64,000 nucleotides of DNA from Pictodentalium vernedei (GCA_031216915.1 CM062297.1:531920971-531984970); one strand, 5' to 3'; positions 20,322 through 32,186 are shown, counted from the stretch's first letter. Notes: generated by a model not told the origin, from the letters alone. Numbers and translations are program-made.

Positions 20322-22646
20322 ATATAGCAACCTCCAAAATTCCTCCCAAGAAAATTACTTATCGAAAATATAAATGCATCAACATTGATTCCTTGAAAAT
20401 GGATATAAGTTCATCAACACTGTCTCCAAATTATTTTTGTAGTAGTCATGGATCATCTGAGCAACTGTTATCTTTATTTGAAGAAACTCTTAAGGGCATC
20501 ATGGCTGAACATGCACCACCAAAGTCAAAAGTTATAACTGATAGGGAAAAAGTGGAGTGGTTTACAGAAGACGTTAGATCTGCAAAACAACAGCGTCGCA
20601 GACTGGAGCGTCTATACAACAAAACAAAGCTTGAGATTCACCAGGAGATGTTCTGCCACCAAAGAAATACAACTAATAAGATCATCAAAAAAGCGAAGAG
20701 GGAGTACTACCATTCTCTGATAGAGGGGTCATCAAATACTAGGGTGTTATTCTCGGTAACCAATAGTCTCCTTGGTAAAGAACAAAAAGTCATTCTCTCA
20801 GATCATCTAAATACCAGTGAAATTCTGGAAAAATTCAGTGATTTTTTCATAACCAAAATTCAATTAATCCTGGATAGTATACCATCACGTGAACCACCAG
20901 AGTTTGATCAACTTGACATAAAAAGAGATTTTTCCAGTTTTCACACTGTCTTGGAAGAAGATATTCGAAAAATGATTTTGTCATCATCCAATAAATCCAA
21001 TGATCTAGATGAAATTCCAATAGTCCTTCTGGAAGAGACAATTGATCATCTTCTGCCAGCCATATCATCTATTACATCTGCATCCCTTCATGAGGGATTT
21101 GTTCCACGCCCACTGAAAAAAGCACTTGTTACTCCACTCATCAAGAAGCCATCTCTTGATCCTGACAACCTGAAGAATTATCGACCAGTATCGAACCTCT
21201 CCTTCCTGTCTAAATTGTTGGAAAAGGTTGTTGCTTCACAACTCAATAAACATCTGCATGAAAATGATCTTTTAGAGCCTTTCCAGTCTGCATACAGAGC
21301 CAATCACAGTACAGAGACAGCTTTACTGCGAGTCAACAACGACATTGTTAAATCAGTGTCTGAGGGTAAGGCTGTACTGCTTGTTCTCTTGGATTTGTCA
21401 GCAGCATTCGACACAGTCGACCGTGATATTCTTTTGCAGACATTGACACAGCATGGCATATGTGGAACTGTCTTATCATGGTTTGCATCATATCTAGAAG
21501 GTCGCAGTCAACAGATATATATCAACAAGACCGGTTCAGAAAGCAAGATGTTAAAGTGTGGTGTTCCTCAGGGCTCAGTTATTGGTCCACTTTTGTTTAC
21601 TCTGTACACTTCTTCTCTGGGTCGTCTTTTAAAAGGCATGGCATATCATATCATATCTGTATGCTGATGATACCCAACTGTACATTACATTTAATTCATC
21701 TCTTCAAAGTGACTCAATCACTGCAGTCAGCAACATGGAAACTTGCATAAATCTGGTGCGGGAATGGTTGATAGATTTTAAACTGAAAATGAATGACTCT
21801 AAAACATAATTCTTAGTGATATCTGGGGTTCGCATGCCTACACCCACTGTTACATCAATTCAGGTTGGAAACAACATCACCATGAAAAGTGAATCGGCCA
21901 GGAATATTGAACTGATTATGGACTCAAATTTAAAGCTAGACATCCATATCAATAAAATATGTCAAAAATGTTACTGGCAGCTTCGGAATATTGGAAGACT
22001 GAGAACTTATCTTAACCAGTCAGCACTTGAAAAACTTGTGCATTCTTTCATCACCTCACAACTAGACTATTGTAATTCAGTGTTAGTGGGGCTGTCGCAG
22101 TATTTGATTCAGAAGCTTCAAAAAGTTCAGAATATTGCTGCTAGGATAATTACTGGTACCAAATGCTATGAACACATAACACCTGTTTTAAGACAATTAC
22201 ATTGGCTTCCAGTTAAACAGAGAATTAATTTCAAAATATTGATCTTAGTATTCAAACGTATCCACAAACTGATTCCATTTTACCTGCAAGAGCTCATCAC
22301 TGTATACACTCCATCACGCAGTCTGAGATCTAAAGATCAAATTCAACTAGTCATACCTTTTAGCAGATCTAATCTGGCTAATGATCGTGTGTTCTCCATC
22401 ATGGGTCCAAGATTGTAGAATGCGTTGCCCATTAGTGTCAGAATTTCAGAAACTATCAACATCTTCAAAAGAAATCTTAAAACTTTCCTATTTACTGAAG
22501 CATTCTCCTGAACCTCCCTAGAGGAAACTGAAACATGTGACTCTTTATTTCAGAAAAGTGTATTTTATTTCTGTGAAGCGTTTTAGGGCACTCTTCGTGG
22601 TTTTACGCTTTTACAAAATCAATTATTATTATTATTATTATTAAAT
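20322..22646 (+). mobile_element. 5'-truncated L2/CR1-like LINE in DIRS-C
   Basis: The insertion is bounded by a 7-bp target duplication TTAAATA (just before 20,322 and at about 22,640) and ends in an ATT microsatellite, a common 3' end for L2/CR1-group LINEs. The endonuclease part is missing and the copy starts just before the RT linker. It interrupts DIRS-C in the stretch equivalent to 845-850 of DIRS-B. Confidence 0.88.
20330..22511 (+). pseudogene. LINE ORF2 fragment: reverse transcriptase with one frameshift and two stops
   Basis: The reading starts in frame with the PPKKITYRKYK linker. RT motifs: NYRPVSNLSFLSKLLEKVV (21.18 kb), FQSAYRANHSTETALLRV, VLLDLSAAFDTVD, GVPQGSVIGPLLFTLY, then YADD at 21,660-21,671. 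A tandem repeat of ATCAT-type bases just before YADD shifts the frame by about 7 bases. TAA at 21,807 and TAG at 22,416 (normally Trp in GPRLWNALP) interrupt the C-terminal domain, which contains LDYCNSVLVGL and LHWLPVKQRI, typical of the L2/CR1 group. The protein ends FLFTEAFS at 22,511. The copy is dead. Confidence 0.92.
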
Positions 22647-24375
22647 AAGCTCACCCAGCGACGACAGAAATAGGGAGGAAGTCAGCAAGTTTCTTGTTGG
22701 AAGGCTCGGCAAGGTCTAATAGACCACGAGCAGGAGAGGCCCCTCTCTAACCCAACAACATTTGGGGCCAAATGTTGTTATGAGAAACTTGAACGAGATG
22801 GAGCATACGTCCGCTCGGAATGCTCCGTCTAGACTGCAGCCGGGGACGGCTTCCTCCGCTACGTTATTAAAGCACACATGGCTGCAGGCTAGCTACCCGA
22901 CTTCAGATATCCAGTCAGCTGCGCGAAGACGGAGCCATTCTTCGCCCCTGAAGTCGGACCATCCGATAGCTAGCTATCCGAGGCATCGATCAACGGGATG
23001 CTCGGAGAAGAGATCTATCTCCGGATCTTCCTTCCCAGGAGCAGCAAGTGGTGGGAAAAACAGAAGACCGCTACTCCTCAAGCCTCGGGAACAGACTTGC
23101 TGTCGCAGTTGCGCAGCTATTAGCAGCATCCCAGCTAATGCAAGAGCAGCCCCCCGCAGACTCCAGTGTTGAACTGTCTGACAGTGCTGGGTCGGTCCGG
23201 TCAATTGTGCATGTAGAAGAAGCCCGAAGTTTCTCTACGGGACGCTCGGCTAGATCTGAGTTAAGATCTCCGTTTGGAGAACCCTCTCCATCCCGTTAAC
23301 AGTCGGGGTCGACTGTGTTTGTTATGAGAAACCATATTGAGTCGGAACACGCGTCGAATGTTCCTTCCACACTGCAGCCGGGGACGGCGGCAGTTATGGC
23401 TTCTTCTGCTTACATGGAAGTGCCAGAAAGAGGATTAGTCTAGAAGTTTCTAAGCTGTGAGATCTGAGGACAGATCGAGAGTGCAGAGCGTTTTTTTGTC
23501 CCGTTAACAGTCAGGGACTACTGTTTTGTGTTGTAAGAAACTTCAGTGAGGAGGAGCATCCATCCTATGTGAAGTGTCGGGATGCTTTTTCCGCACTTCA
23601 GCCAGGGTCGGCTGTGCTTACGGCTTCCTCTTCTTCCATGGATATGCACGATAAAGGATAGATGACTACAAGTTTCTAACGGAACGCTCGGCAAGGACTT
23701 GAGTCTTATTGTTACACCATAGTAGCCTAGCTAAATCAGGCATGAGATTTTTTCAGTATTATGCAGTGGCATAACTGAATTTATTATCTCTTGGGACTGC
23801 AGTCTCTTTAGGAATTCAGGGCTGTTTATATAGCAGCTCTTCATTCCCTACCTTGCGCGACGATAATTGTAAGTCGCCATTAAGTGAGGCTTCAGGGTCG
23901 CAACTTACACCGAAATATCTGTCTTCACGTAGATGAAGACTTATAAGCTATGGCTATAGTTGTAAGTCTCCTTAGCTTTTAGGGCCTCGGTTATCAGCTT
24001 TTAATGGTCTTCACGTACAGGAAGACCTTTAGCTGCTTCAGCTAGGCTGAGTTAGTTGGCCTATCGGACATAATACCGTTTGTTAGAGGAGTTTATTCTC
24101 TTCAAGCTGGTATGGTTTGGTGTGAGTCATTATGTTAATACGGTGTATTGTTCATCACGTCCTTCTCCGCCCTTAGTGGCATTATGGAGTCGGTCAGACA
24201 TGAGGGAGCCTTGCAGTTCCTATACTATTTGATGACTAACACAAGAATGATTCAAGTAATGCAGGTGAGGGGGGTTCGATATGATTTTGAATTCCCACCG
24301 CCAAGGTGTTTAGAGGCAATTACCGGGCAAGATGTAGTTTTCTTCCCGTAAGCCATGTAAGCATTTAAGTATTTA
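22647..24375 (+). other. DIRS-C internal sequence, middle piece (gag-like)
   Basis: It begins with GCTCACCCAGCGACGACAG, matching DIRS-B 851. CTGCAGCCGGGGACGGC-containing modules occur at 22.83 and 23.38 kb. The open frame at 22,762-23,172 is Ser/Arg/Pro-rich, like the DIRS gag style, but is not clearly homologous. It is GC-rich compared with the surrounding intron. Confidence 0.55.
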
Positions 24376-25217
24376 CCGTATTTCATCTAAATTTTTGGAC
24401 ACTTTTTGTTTTCGGACACCATTTTTTCATCGAAAAATAATTTTTTTTAAGCCTCGAAATTTTCGGACACCCACTCAAAGATCGTCCCGGACTGATGTGG
24501 TGGGAAAATCCCAGTAATCATAAATCCAAAATGACAATGATTTTCTTTTCAGTTGAATATTTCATCTTTCTTTGTTTGTTTTATGTTAAAAACATGTATT
24601 GTATGTACACTATATTGTACAATCGAAATAGAATTATTAAAACAACACTATTTGCAAACTTGTTCTTTATTTATTGACAGGTAAGTATTGTTTTCCTTAT
24701 CAAACTGACATGTCTGACGAACTGACCAATCAAATTTTTGTTTTCAAAAAGTGTGCTTTCATTCGACTCCTTCGAGATTTGGAAAAAGAAAACCCCACAA
24801 ATGTTATAGTGAACTGACCTTAAATGATGACAATGATGAAAGGGTCCCATAAATAAATCCATATAATGCAGTATAAACCATGCACAAGCAACAGAACAGG
24901 ATAATTATTGCTTCGAATAAACATATTCAGTGCACTGAACAACAACAAAATTTTCCAACATTAAAAATAGAACAAACGACAATGAGGTCAACACGTGCTG
25001 TTGCAGGGTTTCACAAAAAATTAAAACATGGACCTGAACACTATCAGACCGTATCGGGCTTCGATATTATTTTTCTCTGACATCAGCAGTGCTCGTGGGG
25101 AGGGCACGCTTCCAAAAACAAAAAATAGGAAATACGGGAACTGTGGTGCAAATACCAGTCATTAAAATTATTATTTTGTATTCGCTTTTATAAATTGTAG
25201 CATCTGCGTTGCACATT

Positions 25218-25452
25218 GGAGGTGGGGGGGGGGGGGGGGTATTTCTAAATCAATAATCAAAAGACTTGTATGTCATTAAGTCGTCCTTCTAAACAATAGT
25301 AACTCGTTTCCACACAGCGGAGGGTGGGGGGGGGGGGGAACTGAATAAAACTCATAATTCGTATTGGTCTTTCTTTTGCATTTTGCGTTCCACATTGGGG
25401 GGGGGGGGGGGGGCAGTACTTTCGTGGTTAACATGGACAGCATTGGGGGGGT
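25218..25452 (+). repeat. Four G-tracts in the pogo element 3' region
   Basis: Runs of about 7 to 18 G occur near 25,227, 25,326, 25,398 and 25,445, between CACATTGG or CACACAGCGG and TTGTATGTCATTAA blocks. They look like an expanded minisatellite. G-quadruplex formation is possible but untested. Confidence 0.6.
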
Positions 25453-25714
25453 GGGCACCGGGTCAATAATCTAAACTTGTATGTCATTAATTAGTATGAG
25501 GGGACGGGCACAGGGTCCGAGTTGGGTGGCAAAAATAACTAACGACTGAATAAAATTCACAAATATATTCTAATACAACTGATAAAATGAAATACAAAAT
25601 TCTACAATATACACGTACATACAAAAATATACAAGAATACATAACAAGATCATACAAGAATACAATAATTTGCAATACAAGAACAAATAAGTTACATTTC
25701 ATATTACCGGTACA

Positions 25715-27260
25715 TCAGTTACGCTCATTTAAAATACCTGCCTCAGTCAGGTCATCTTCATCGTCTGAATTAAAAATTTCAGACATGGCAGTCTCTACAG
25801 ACATGATTTTCTTGGGGTCAGTAAAGAGTTGACAAGCAATGTCCAGCTCCTCCTGGTTGTCAAATGGCATCTCTCCTATGTATTCAGACTGGTTGATGAA
25901 TTTATCCTCTGCCCCATTCAGGTGGTTGTTTAAACCGAAGACCTTGAAGGATTTTCTGATCATCTCTTTTTGCTTTTCTAGATTGCTGACGGCAAATAAA
26001 ATCCAATCAACAATATCTTGTTTGGAGGCAGGCTTTATACGTTCTTCTTCCTTGTTGATAATTTTTTTGGTCCCAGACTGGATAAATTCGGTCCATTTTC
26101 TTCTAAGATCCCCCTTCACAGGCTTGTTGATGCTGACATCGAGTGGCTGTAATTCAGATCTGGTATTACTGCGGGAACGGCATTGCTCTTTCTTAATTCT
26201 TTCTTAACGTTATCAGTCAGATGGCCCCTAAAGCTGTCCATTATTAATAGTGATCTCTCCTTTTTGGTGTGTTTACAATAAATTTCCTTCACCCACTCTT
26301 TCATCAAATGCTCGTCCATCCAACCTTTTTCTTGAACCTTATTTATCCAGATTTTTGGTGCTTTTAACTTGAGTTCTCTTTTACCCTTGAAAATTATCAT
26401 TGGTGGTAAGACATCGCCACTCGCAGATACAGCCAGAACCAGTGTCAGATGTCGTTTTTCAGATCCTGTACTTCTGATCCTGACTGATTTCTGTCCAATC
26501 AAGTTGACAGTTTTGTTGGGGATAAGGTCAAAGTAGACTGGGGTTTCATCCATATTAATTATAAACTGGTTTTCAAACTCATCTTCTGCTCTTCTATCTT
26601 TGACAAATTCTCTAAAGCTGTCGATTTTCTGCTCTAAATCTTTTGGTAATCTTTGGGCTAAAGATGTCTTGGTACGGAGTGAAAAGTTGTGACGAGCCAT
26701 GAATTTCTCAGCCCAGCCTGTACTGGCTTTGAAATCGCTTTCTTTATTCTCATTCTTGACCATACGGGTAGCTGCAAATCTCGTTGGATTAATACCCATT
26801 CAGAGATTTTGTCATCTAGGTCGTCTCCATATGTAACAGGTCTCCCACTCTTAGATAAATGACCTGTTGATCTGTCTCTTCCTTCTTCATCAAAATTTAT
26901 CTTTTTCCAGTCACTGAGTGTCGATTTCGGTATTTTCAGTTTCAGGGCGGCTTGCCGTAGGCCAATCAACTTGACTACTTCAACTGCTTCCTTCTTCTCC
27001 TTCATATTATAATTTTTATAGTGCCCCCTTGCGACAGTTGGATGGTGATTGCTATCTTTAATGGCATCAGTTTCAACCGTTGAAATCTCTTTGTGCTGTT
27101 TCTTTGCTGGCTGCGGTTTTGCAGCTGTTTCATCAGAATATGTTCTCTTTCTTTCAGCTGGACGTCCGACTGGTCTCTTTTCTGAAGGCTTGTAGGGTGT
27201 CAGTTGTACTGTTGGTCTGGCTTCTTCTGCTGTTTGGTATTTCACTAGGAATTTTTCCAT
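25715..27260 (-). pseudogene. pogo-like DDE transposase, two frameshifts
   Basis: From the ATG at 27,260, the N-terminal part has a basic stretch, then a psq-like helix-turn-helix (VEVVKLIGLRQAALKLKI, PKSTLSDWKK), then a CENP-B-type domain (SDFKASTGWAEKFMARHNFS). The catalytic DDE core has Asp1 in INMDETPVYF, Asp2 in LLIMDSFRGHLT and Asp3 in PLDVSINKPVKGD. One base is missing near 26,762 and a few bases are lost near 26,160, so the protein is in three frames. All three catalytic Asp are kept. The closest named relatives I recognise are POGK/Tigger-type pogo transposases. The protein would bind the TIRs and cut and rejoin DNA at TA. Confidence 0.88.
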
Positions 27261-27938
27261 CTCGAGTTCTTTTGATATCAAATGCTGGTGATTGAATGCT
27301 GACTTCAGTATTCAGCCTGTATTTATGTATTAGCAGCACCACACGAAGATAATGCCATTTCTTTCAAGTTTACCGGCACACTTTTCCATCAATAGTGAAC
27401 AGTTTCAACTGAACAAACAATTAAGCCAATATACACACCACTCAAAAATTGTTCGCACTTCATTCCCTTTGAATGGCTACATTGGTCCGTTTTGAAAACA
27501 CTGAAGCCCGCTCAGGTTTTTTATCCAACAGTAACAACACAAGCACATGGCTTAATTACTGTTCAACATAATTCGTGGAAACGTCAAAACTTTTCAAGTA
27601 CCGGTAAGCTAGATCAAACGTGATTTCTTCTCAGGGATTTATTGGGAAAGTAAATAAAAACACAACAAACAATCGGAATTTTTAATTCATTTGGTATGTT
27701 CATTTTATTCATTTATGCTGATGATTCAAGTCGCCGTATTGAACAGCTATTTTATCTTTCCCATTTCCGAGGTACCCCCGGTAGTTCGTGCACAATAAAT
27801 TTATTAACCGGTGCAGTGTGTTTTTTCAAAATTTCTACCCACATTTGCTGTCCACATGTATTTTGGCCATTTTCGAAGTTTTCGGACGCTGGAAAATTTA
27901 ATTATTTTTTGGCGTCCGAAAATTTAGATGAAATACAG

Positions 27939-29127
27939 TACATGCATTTCATGACTTCTCGATTGGCGGCTGGGTCGTGTTCTATGGCGACCTCATGGAC
28001 ACATTCACTTTTTAGTTGGTTTGTTTCCTGTGATGTTCATCTATATGTCATATAAGAGCATATGATTCATCATCAATAAATTGCTAGCCTTTGGGTACCT
28101 GTAAGGCTGTCTAGTCAGTTAACTGGTATTCAGATGATTACAAGTGGGATTTCAATGCTCACGTGCATAAGTGTATTATTAGGCAGACGCATTATTGTAT
28201 GAATTATTTCGGGGACGGTCTGTGATGAGTCGGTTAATCATAGCTCGTTCCATTTCTAAATCCAGGTTTCTAGAAATTTCGGTACCCAATCGAATATAAC
28301 TTGCCAAAACATTCTCGTATATTCGCACGTGTCTGGGAGCATAGATATCGGATAGAACATGTCTGGGAGTGTTATTTATTGGAATTTATTGTACACCTGA
28401 ATGGGGTCGTCTGTGGGTTACCTCGGAAGTGTGTTTACTCTCCAGAGATCGTTCATTGTGATTCTATTGGACATGTGTATGTTGTATAAATTATATCACT
28501 GGTTTTCGACCTATCTACATATGCCGACTCCGGTATCTGTTACAAGCGTGCGCTATTAATTACCAGGATCGCCGCAATAGCCTTAGCTTCTGAAGTGGCC
28601 TTAAGCACCAATTTATTAATAATAATTAATATCTGGGTGCCTGTTCGACGAATATATATTGTTATTTGGTACCGTTTTTTACTGATTCCTGAGCGCTCCC
28701 CTCTTTGTTTTTGAGGCGGGGGGATTTTTTAAATCTCCTGCAGCTTGATAAGTGTGTAACTGTGAGTGAAGCTGTTTTGTCTGTAGATTATATCCTGGAT
28801 ACAGCTTGTGTATTATTGTATATGGCGTATGTTTGTGGGGGTTAACCTCTCACTCTCAAATACGTCATCCTTATTTTTAGGGCTTAGTCCAGACTAGCCT
28901 TAAAATTGGGAACTCGTTACATCCAATTAGCATAGTCATTTATGCTAAGAATACGGAATTACTTGAATTTGGCTCCTTATTTATGATATGTCTTCTCTAT
29001 TACTGTATAGAGAGACATACATGTAATTCCTTTTAAATTTAATTTCCTTTCACCTTGGATTGCAGGCTTGGGAACTATGTTGGTCTGCTAATTCTGAAGT
29101 CCTAGGCCCTCCGCCTTTTTACAATTC
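27939..29127 (+). other. DIRS-C internal sequence, right piece
   Basis: Mostly decayed. The end (ATGTCTTCTCTATTACTG to ACATACATGTAATTCC) parallels DIRS-B at 4,470-4,530. No recombinase motif is recognised. Confidence 0.5.
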
Positions 29128-29220
29128 AGCTAGTCTGGGCCATTGGTTTATAGTATAAAAATATGATAAATTAAAAGTAATTTGTATATTTTTTATACTT
29201 ACCAATGGCCCAGACGGGTA
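29128..29220. repeat. Internal complementary region of DIRS-C
   Basis: The complement of the left end (ACTATAAACCAATGG) is joined to the complement of the right end (ATACTTACCAATGGCCCAG). This sets the element ends at 18,894 and 29,514. Confidence 0.8.
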
Positions 29221-29279
29221 TGGCCCTCCCATGAGTGGGCACTCATACCTCCCCGCTGAGTTATTATGTAGCACTCTCT

Positions 29280-29514
29280 TCTACAAAGAATGATGTTTGC
29301 ACCAATTCCAGTCACTTCCTGGCAGCTGCGCATGCGCAGAGAGTAAAATTATGGAGGACCAGATAGGACTTTTAATTTTCGGTTTTGCAAGCAAATTTTG
29401 GGGATTGGGGGGTTCAAAATTTGTGTTTGGCCCTTGATAACTTTTGAGTTTGCACCAGCTAGTCTGGGCCATTGGTAAGTATAAAAAATATACAAATAAC
29501 TTTAAATTTATCAT
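29280..29514 (-). repeat. Right terminal inverted repeat of DIRS-C
   Basis: Inverted copy of 18,894-19,110, with a perfect GCGCATGCGC at 29,328-29,337. Confidence 0.8.
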
Positions 29515-29751
29515 GTTTGCAAAATAACTTTTTGAACCACTGAAAATTTTTCATTTCTTGTGTCTGAAATCTAGCTTATGACCCCTCATTGGAATAAACT
29601 TGTTGAGCTACTTCCAATGAGGGGGTCATAAGCTATATTTTAGAGACAGAAAATGAAAAAAAATAATAAAATTTGAATGGTGATATTTGTGAATAGCACT
29701 GGTCAGTTAGGACAGTTACATTTGGTAACAGATGAACTGAATAATAGCCCA

Positions 29752-31555
29752 TTTTTAGCTCAACTTTGGCGAAGCCAAATTTGAGATTATGCCATGGCCC
29801 GTCGTCTGTCTGTCCGTCAACAATTGGATACGGCTCGGGCTAGAGGCCATATTTATGAACCGATCTTTACGAAACTTCTTGGGTACCTTTGTTATGACTG
29901 TGGGACGAGAACGTGTGTTTTTGGGTGCGGTCCGAAATTTAAGATGGCTGCCAGCCGCCATTTTGTACCGACGATGCAGAAATCTGTTTTTTGTACAGAA
30001 CTTCCATATGAAAGCTCTGATTTGAATAATTTTTTGTATGAATGTTTAGTACCATGGGATACATCACATATAATACGGGTTTTTTTCTCGTGCAGAAATT
30101 ATGCAAATTAGATTAACTTTGATGTTTTTTGGTGTTACTTTCAGCACTGTAAGTGCAAATGCCAATACGGCTCGGGCTAGAGGCCATATTTATGAACCGA
30201 TCTTTACGAAACTCCTTGGGTACCTTTGTTATGACCGTGAGACGAGAACGAGTGTTTTGGGGTCCGGTCCGAAATTCAAGATGGCCGATGGCAGCCATTT
30301 TGTACAAAATTTGGTGCAATCAGATTTTTGCACAAAACGTCCATATGAAAGCGCTGATTTGAATAATTTTTTGTGTGAATGTTTAGTACCATGGGATACA
30401 TCACATATAATACGGGTTTTTTTCTCGTGCAGAAATTATGCAAATTAGATGAACTTTGATTTTTTCAGTGCTACTTACACACAGTAAGTACACATGTCAA
30501 TACGGCTCGGGCTAGAGTCTGTATTTATGAACCGATCTTCACGAAACGTCTTGGGTACCTTTGTTATCACCTTGGGACGAGAACGAGTGTTTCTGGGTGC
30601 GGTCCAAAATTCAAGATGGCTGCCAGTGGCCATTTTGTACCGAAATTAGGTCTAATCAGTTTTTTGTACACAACTTCTATACGGCTCAGGCTAGAGGCCG
30701 TATTTATGAACCGATCTTTACGAAACTTCTTGGGTACCTTTGTTATCACCGTGGGATGAGAACAAGTGTTTTTGGGTGTGGTCCGAAATTCAAGATGGCC
30801 ACCAGCAGCCATTTTGTACCAAAATTAGTGCAATCAGTCTTTTGTACAGAACTTCTGTATGAAAGTTCTGATTTGAATAAATTTTTGTATGAATGTTTAG
30901 TAACATGGAATACATCACATATAGTATGGGTTTTTTTCTGAAGCAGAAATTATGCAAATTAGATGAACTTTGATTTATTCAGTGCTACTTATACACTGTA
31001 AGTGCACATGTCAATACGGCTTGGGCTAGAGGCTGCATTTACGAACCGATCTTCACAAAACTTCTTGGGTATCTTTGTTATCACCTTGGGACGAGAACGA
31101 GTGTTTCTGAGTGCAGTCCAAAATTCAAGATGGCTGCCAGTGGCCATTTTGTACCGAAATTAGGTCCAATCAGTTTTTTGTCACAACTTCTACACAGCTC
31201 ATATTTGTGAACTGATCTTCACGAAACTTCTTGGGTACCTTTGTTTTCACCTTGGGACAGGAATGAGTGTGTTTTGGGGTGCCTTTGTTATCACTGTGCT
31301 ATGAGAACAAATATTTTGGGGTTCAGTCAGACCCACTCTGGGACTCAAAGCTTTCTTTTCTAGTTTAGCATCTGACTGTCACCCACCTTTACAATACTTT
31401 ACCTATACATTTGTTACAGGCAACGGTCAGTATTTATGTTCAGACCGTTACAATACTTTATATGTATCTTTGTTATCAGGTCATTACCTAGATGTTTGTC
31501 ATTGCTGTGTCACATACTATACATGTACATGTCTTTGTCTTCACAAGTTGAGCTA
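29752..31555 (+). mobile_element. Satellite-unit TIR element, copy 2 (complete)
   Basis: It starts TTTTAGCTCAACTTTGG and ends CAAGTTGAGCTA, an 11-base inverted repeat. Units start near 29,831, 30,167, 30,505, 30,682 (short) and 31,016, the same spacing as copy 1. The segment after the array (CAAATATTTTGGGGTTCAGT to GTACATGTCTTTGTCTT) is almost identical to copy 1. Most units carry ATGCAAATTAG. There is no coding gene; the long frames on both strands reflect the lack of stops in the unit. Confidence 0.8.
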
Positions 31556-31654
31556 CAGTGTCATTGACACTTTCATTTATGGATTATCTCCTCCCAGTGG
31601 GAACCCCGAGAAGTGAAGTAGAGCTTGTTTACTGTGCTGTTTTACTGGTAAAAT

Positions 31655-31805
31655 AAGACCCAGTCACCAATGCATTAGGTGGAAGTCCTCTAAAATCGGT
31701 AACATGGGTTTAAAAGATTGGCTGGACTTGACTATATCTTCATGTTGCGGTCGCGATTAGCCATTGTGCAGAAATATGTGATCTTAAACACTAATAAATA
31801 AATAA
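31655..31805 (+). repeat. SINE-like retroposon fragment
   Basis: It has GACCCAGTCACCAATGCAT, GGTGGAAGTCCTCT, GACTTGACT and a tail ATTAGCCATTGTGCAGAAAT ... CACTAATAAATAAATAAATA. The tail matches that of the tRNA-derived SINE at 46.4 kb. Confidence 0.55.
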
Positions 31806-31880
31806 ATATGGATTACCTTCTGGCTTAAACAGATGCTCAGACTGAAGCTGTATTTTTCTACCAAATGAGTACGTGTTGAT

Positions 31881-32126
31881 TTAACCCTCAAGTGCCTAAT
31901 TCTGACTTTGATCGCATTCTTTTGCAACAGAACAGATGCCCATATATGCAGTCTTTGTGTTAACTCACAAGTTGCATTCTAAGTACCTAGGTAGTTTTTT
32001 TTAGGCAAGTCTTGGCTGCCTATATATGCAGTCAAGACTTGCCAAAACACATAAGCCAAGTCGCAGAATGTAGACTGTTGAAGTGTAGCAAAAATATTTG
32101 AACAACTCTAGGCCATTAATGGTTAA
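31881..32126. mobile_element. TTAA-bounded MITE with central hairpin
   Basis: It begins TTAACCCTCAAGTGCC and ends GGTTAA. The centre is the hairpin GGCAAGTCTTGGCTGC / GCAGTCAAGACTTGCC (31,993-32,043). A related copy at about 59,395-59,735 shows the same flanks without the hairpin. Confidence 0.6.
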
Positions 32127-32186
32127 GTATCCTTTGCATTCGTATTTTAGATCTTGCTGGATAATATATTTTTTCTTTCATGGTAG

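Larger units (their letters stand above)
24376..27938 (-). mobile_element. pogo-like DNA transposon inserted in DIRS-C
   Basis: Terminal inverted repeats CYGTATTTCATCTAAATTTT are flanked by TA on both sides (24,374-24,375 and 27,939-27,940), the target used by the IS630/Tc1/mariner/pogo superfamily. A subterminal TTTTCGGACRC motif recurs near both ends. The element holds one transposase gene on the minus strand and a 3' region with four G-tracts. Length 3.56 kb. Confidence 0.9.
18894..29514 (+). mobile_element. DIRS-type retroelement split by LINE and pogo (DIRS-C)
   Basis: The element survives in three pieces: 18,894-20,321, 22,647-24,375 and 27,939-29,514, about 4.7 kb in total. The left repeat (18,894 to about 19,110) and right repeat (about 29,280-29,514) are inverted copies sharing CAATGGCCCAGACTAGCTGG, AACACAAATTTTGAACC and CGCATGCGCAG. 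An internal complementary region lies at 29,128-29,220 and defines both ends. Sequence on each side of the LINE (GAGCACTTAAATA / AATAAGCTCACCCAGCGACG) is continuous with 815-870 of DIRS-B. I found no recognisable RT or recombinase motif in the pieces, so it is badly decayed or internally deleted. Confidence 0.82.
18861..29740. mobile_element. TTAA-type MITE split by DIRS-C
   Basis: The left piece (18,861-18,893) starts TTAATCCTTTACCTGCC. The right piece (29,515 to about 29,740) carries the family's central palindrome AGCTTATGACCCCTCATTGG and its complement at 29,573-29,637. The distance from the end to the palindrome (33 + 58 bases) agrees with the copy at 63,331, so the two pieces were one element. 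The right terminus is degenerate, so that coordinate is approximate. Confidence 0.6.

Noticed and set aside
1-32186. An upstream RAD54B exon with a DIDWNP-type motif
   Set aside because: I scanned for GATTGG/GACTGG in the right context and found none that fit. A search with splice-aware alignment could still reveal one.
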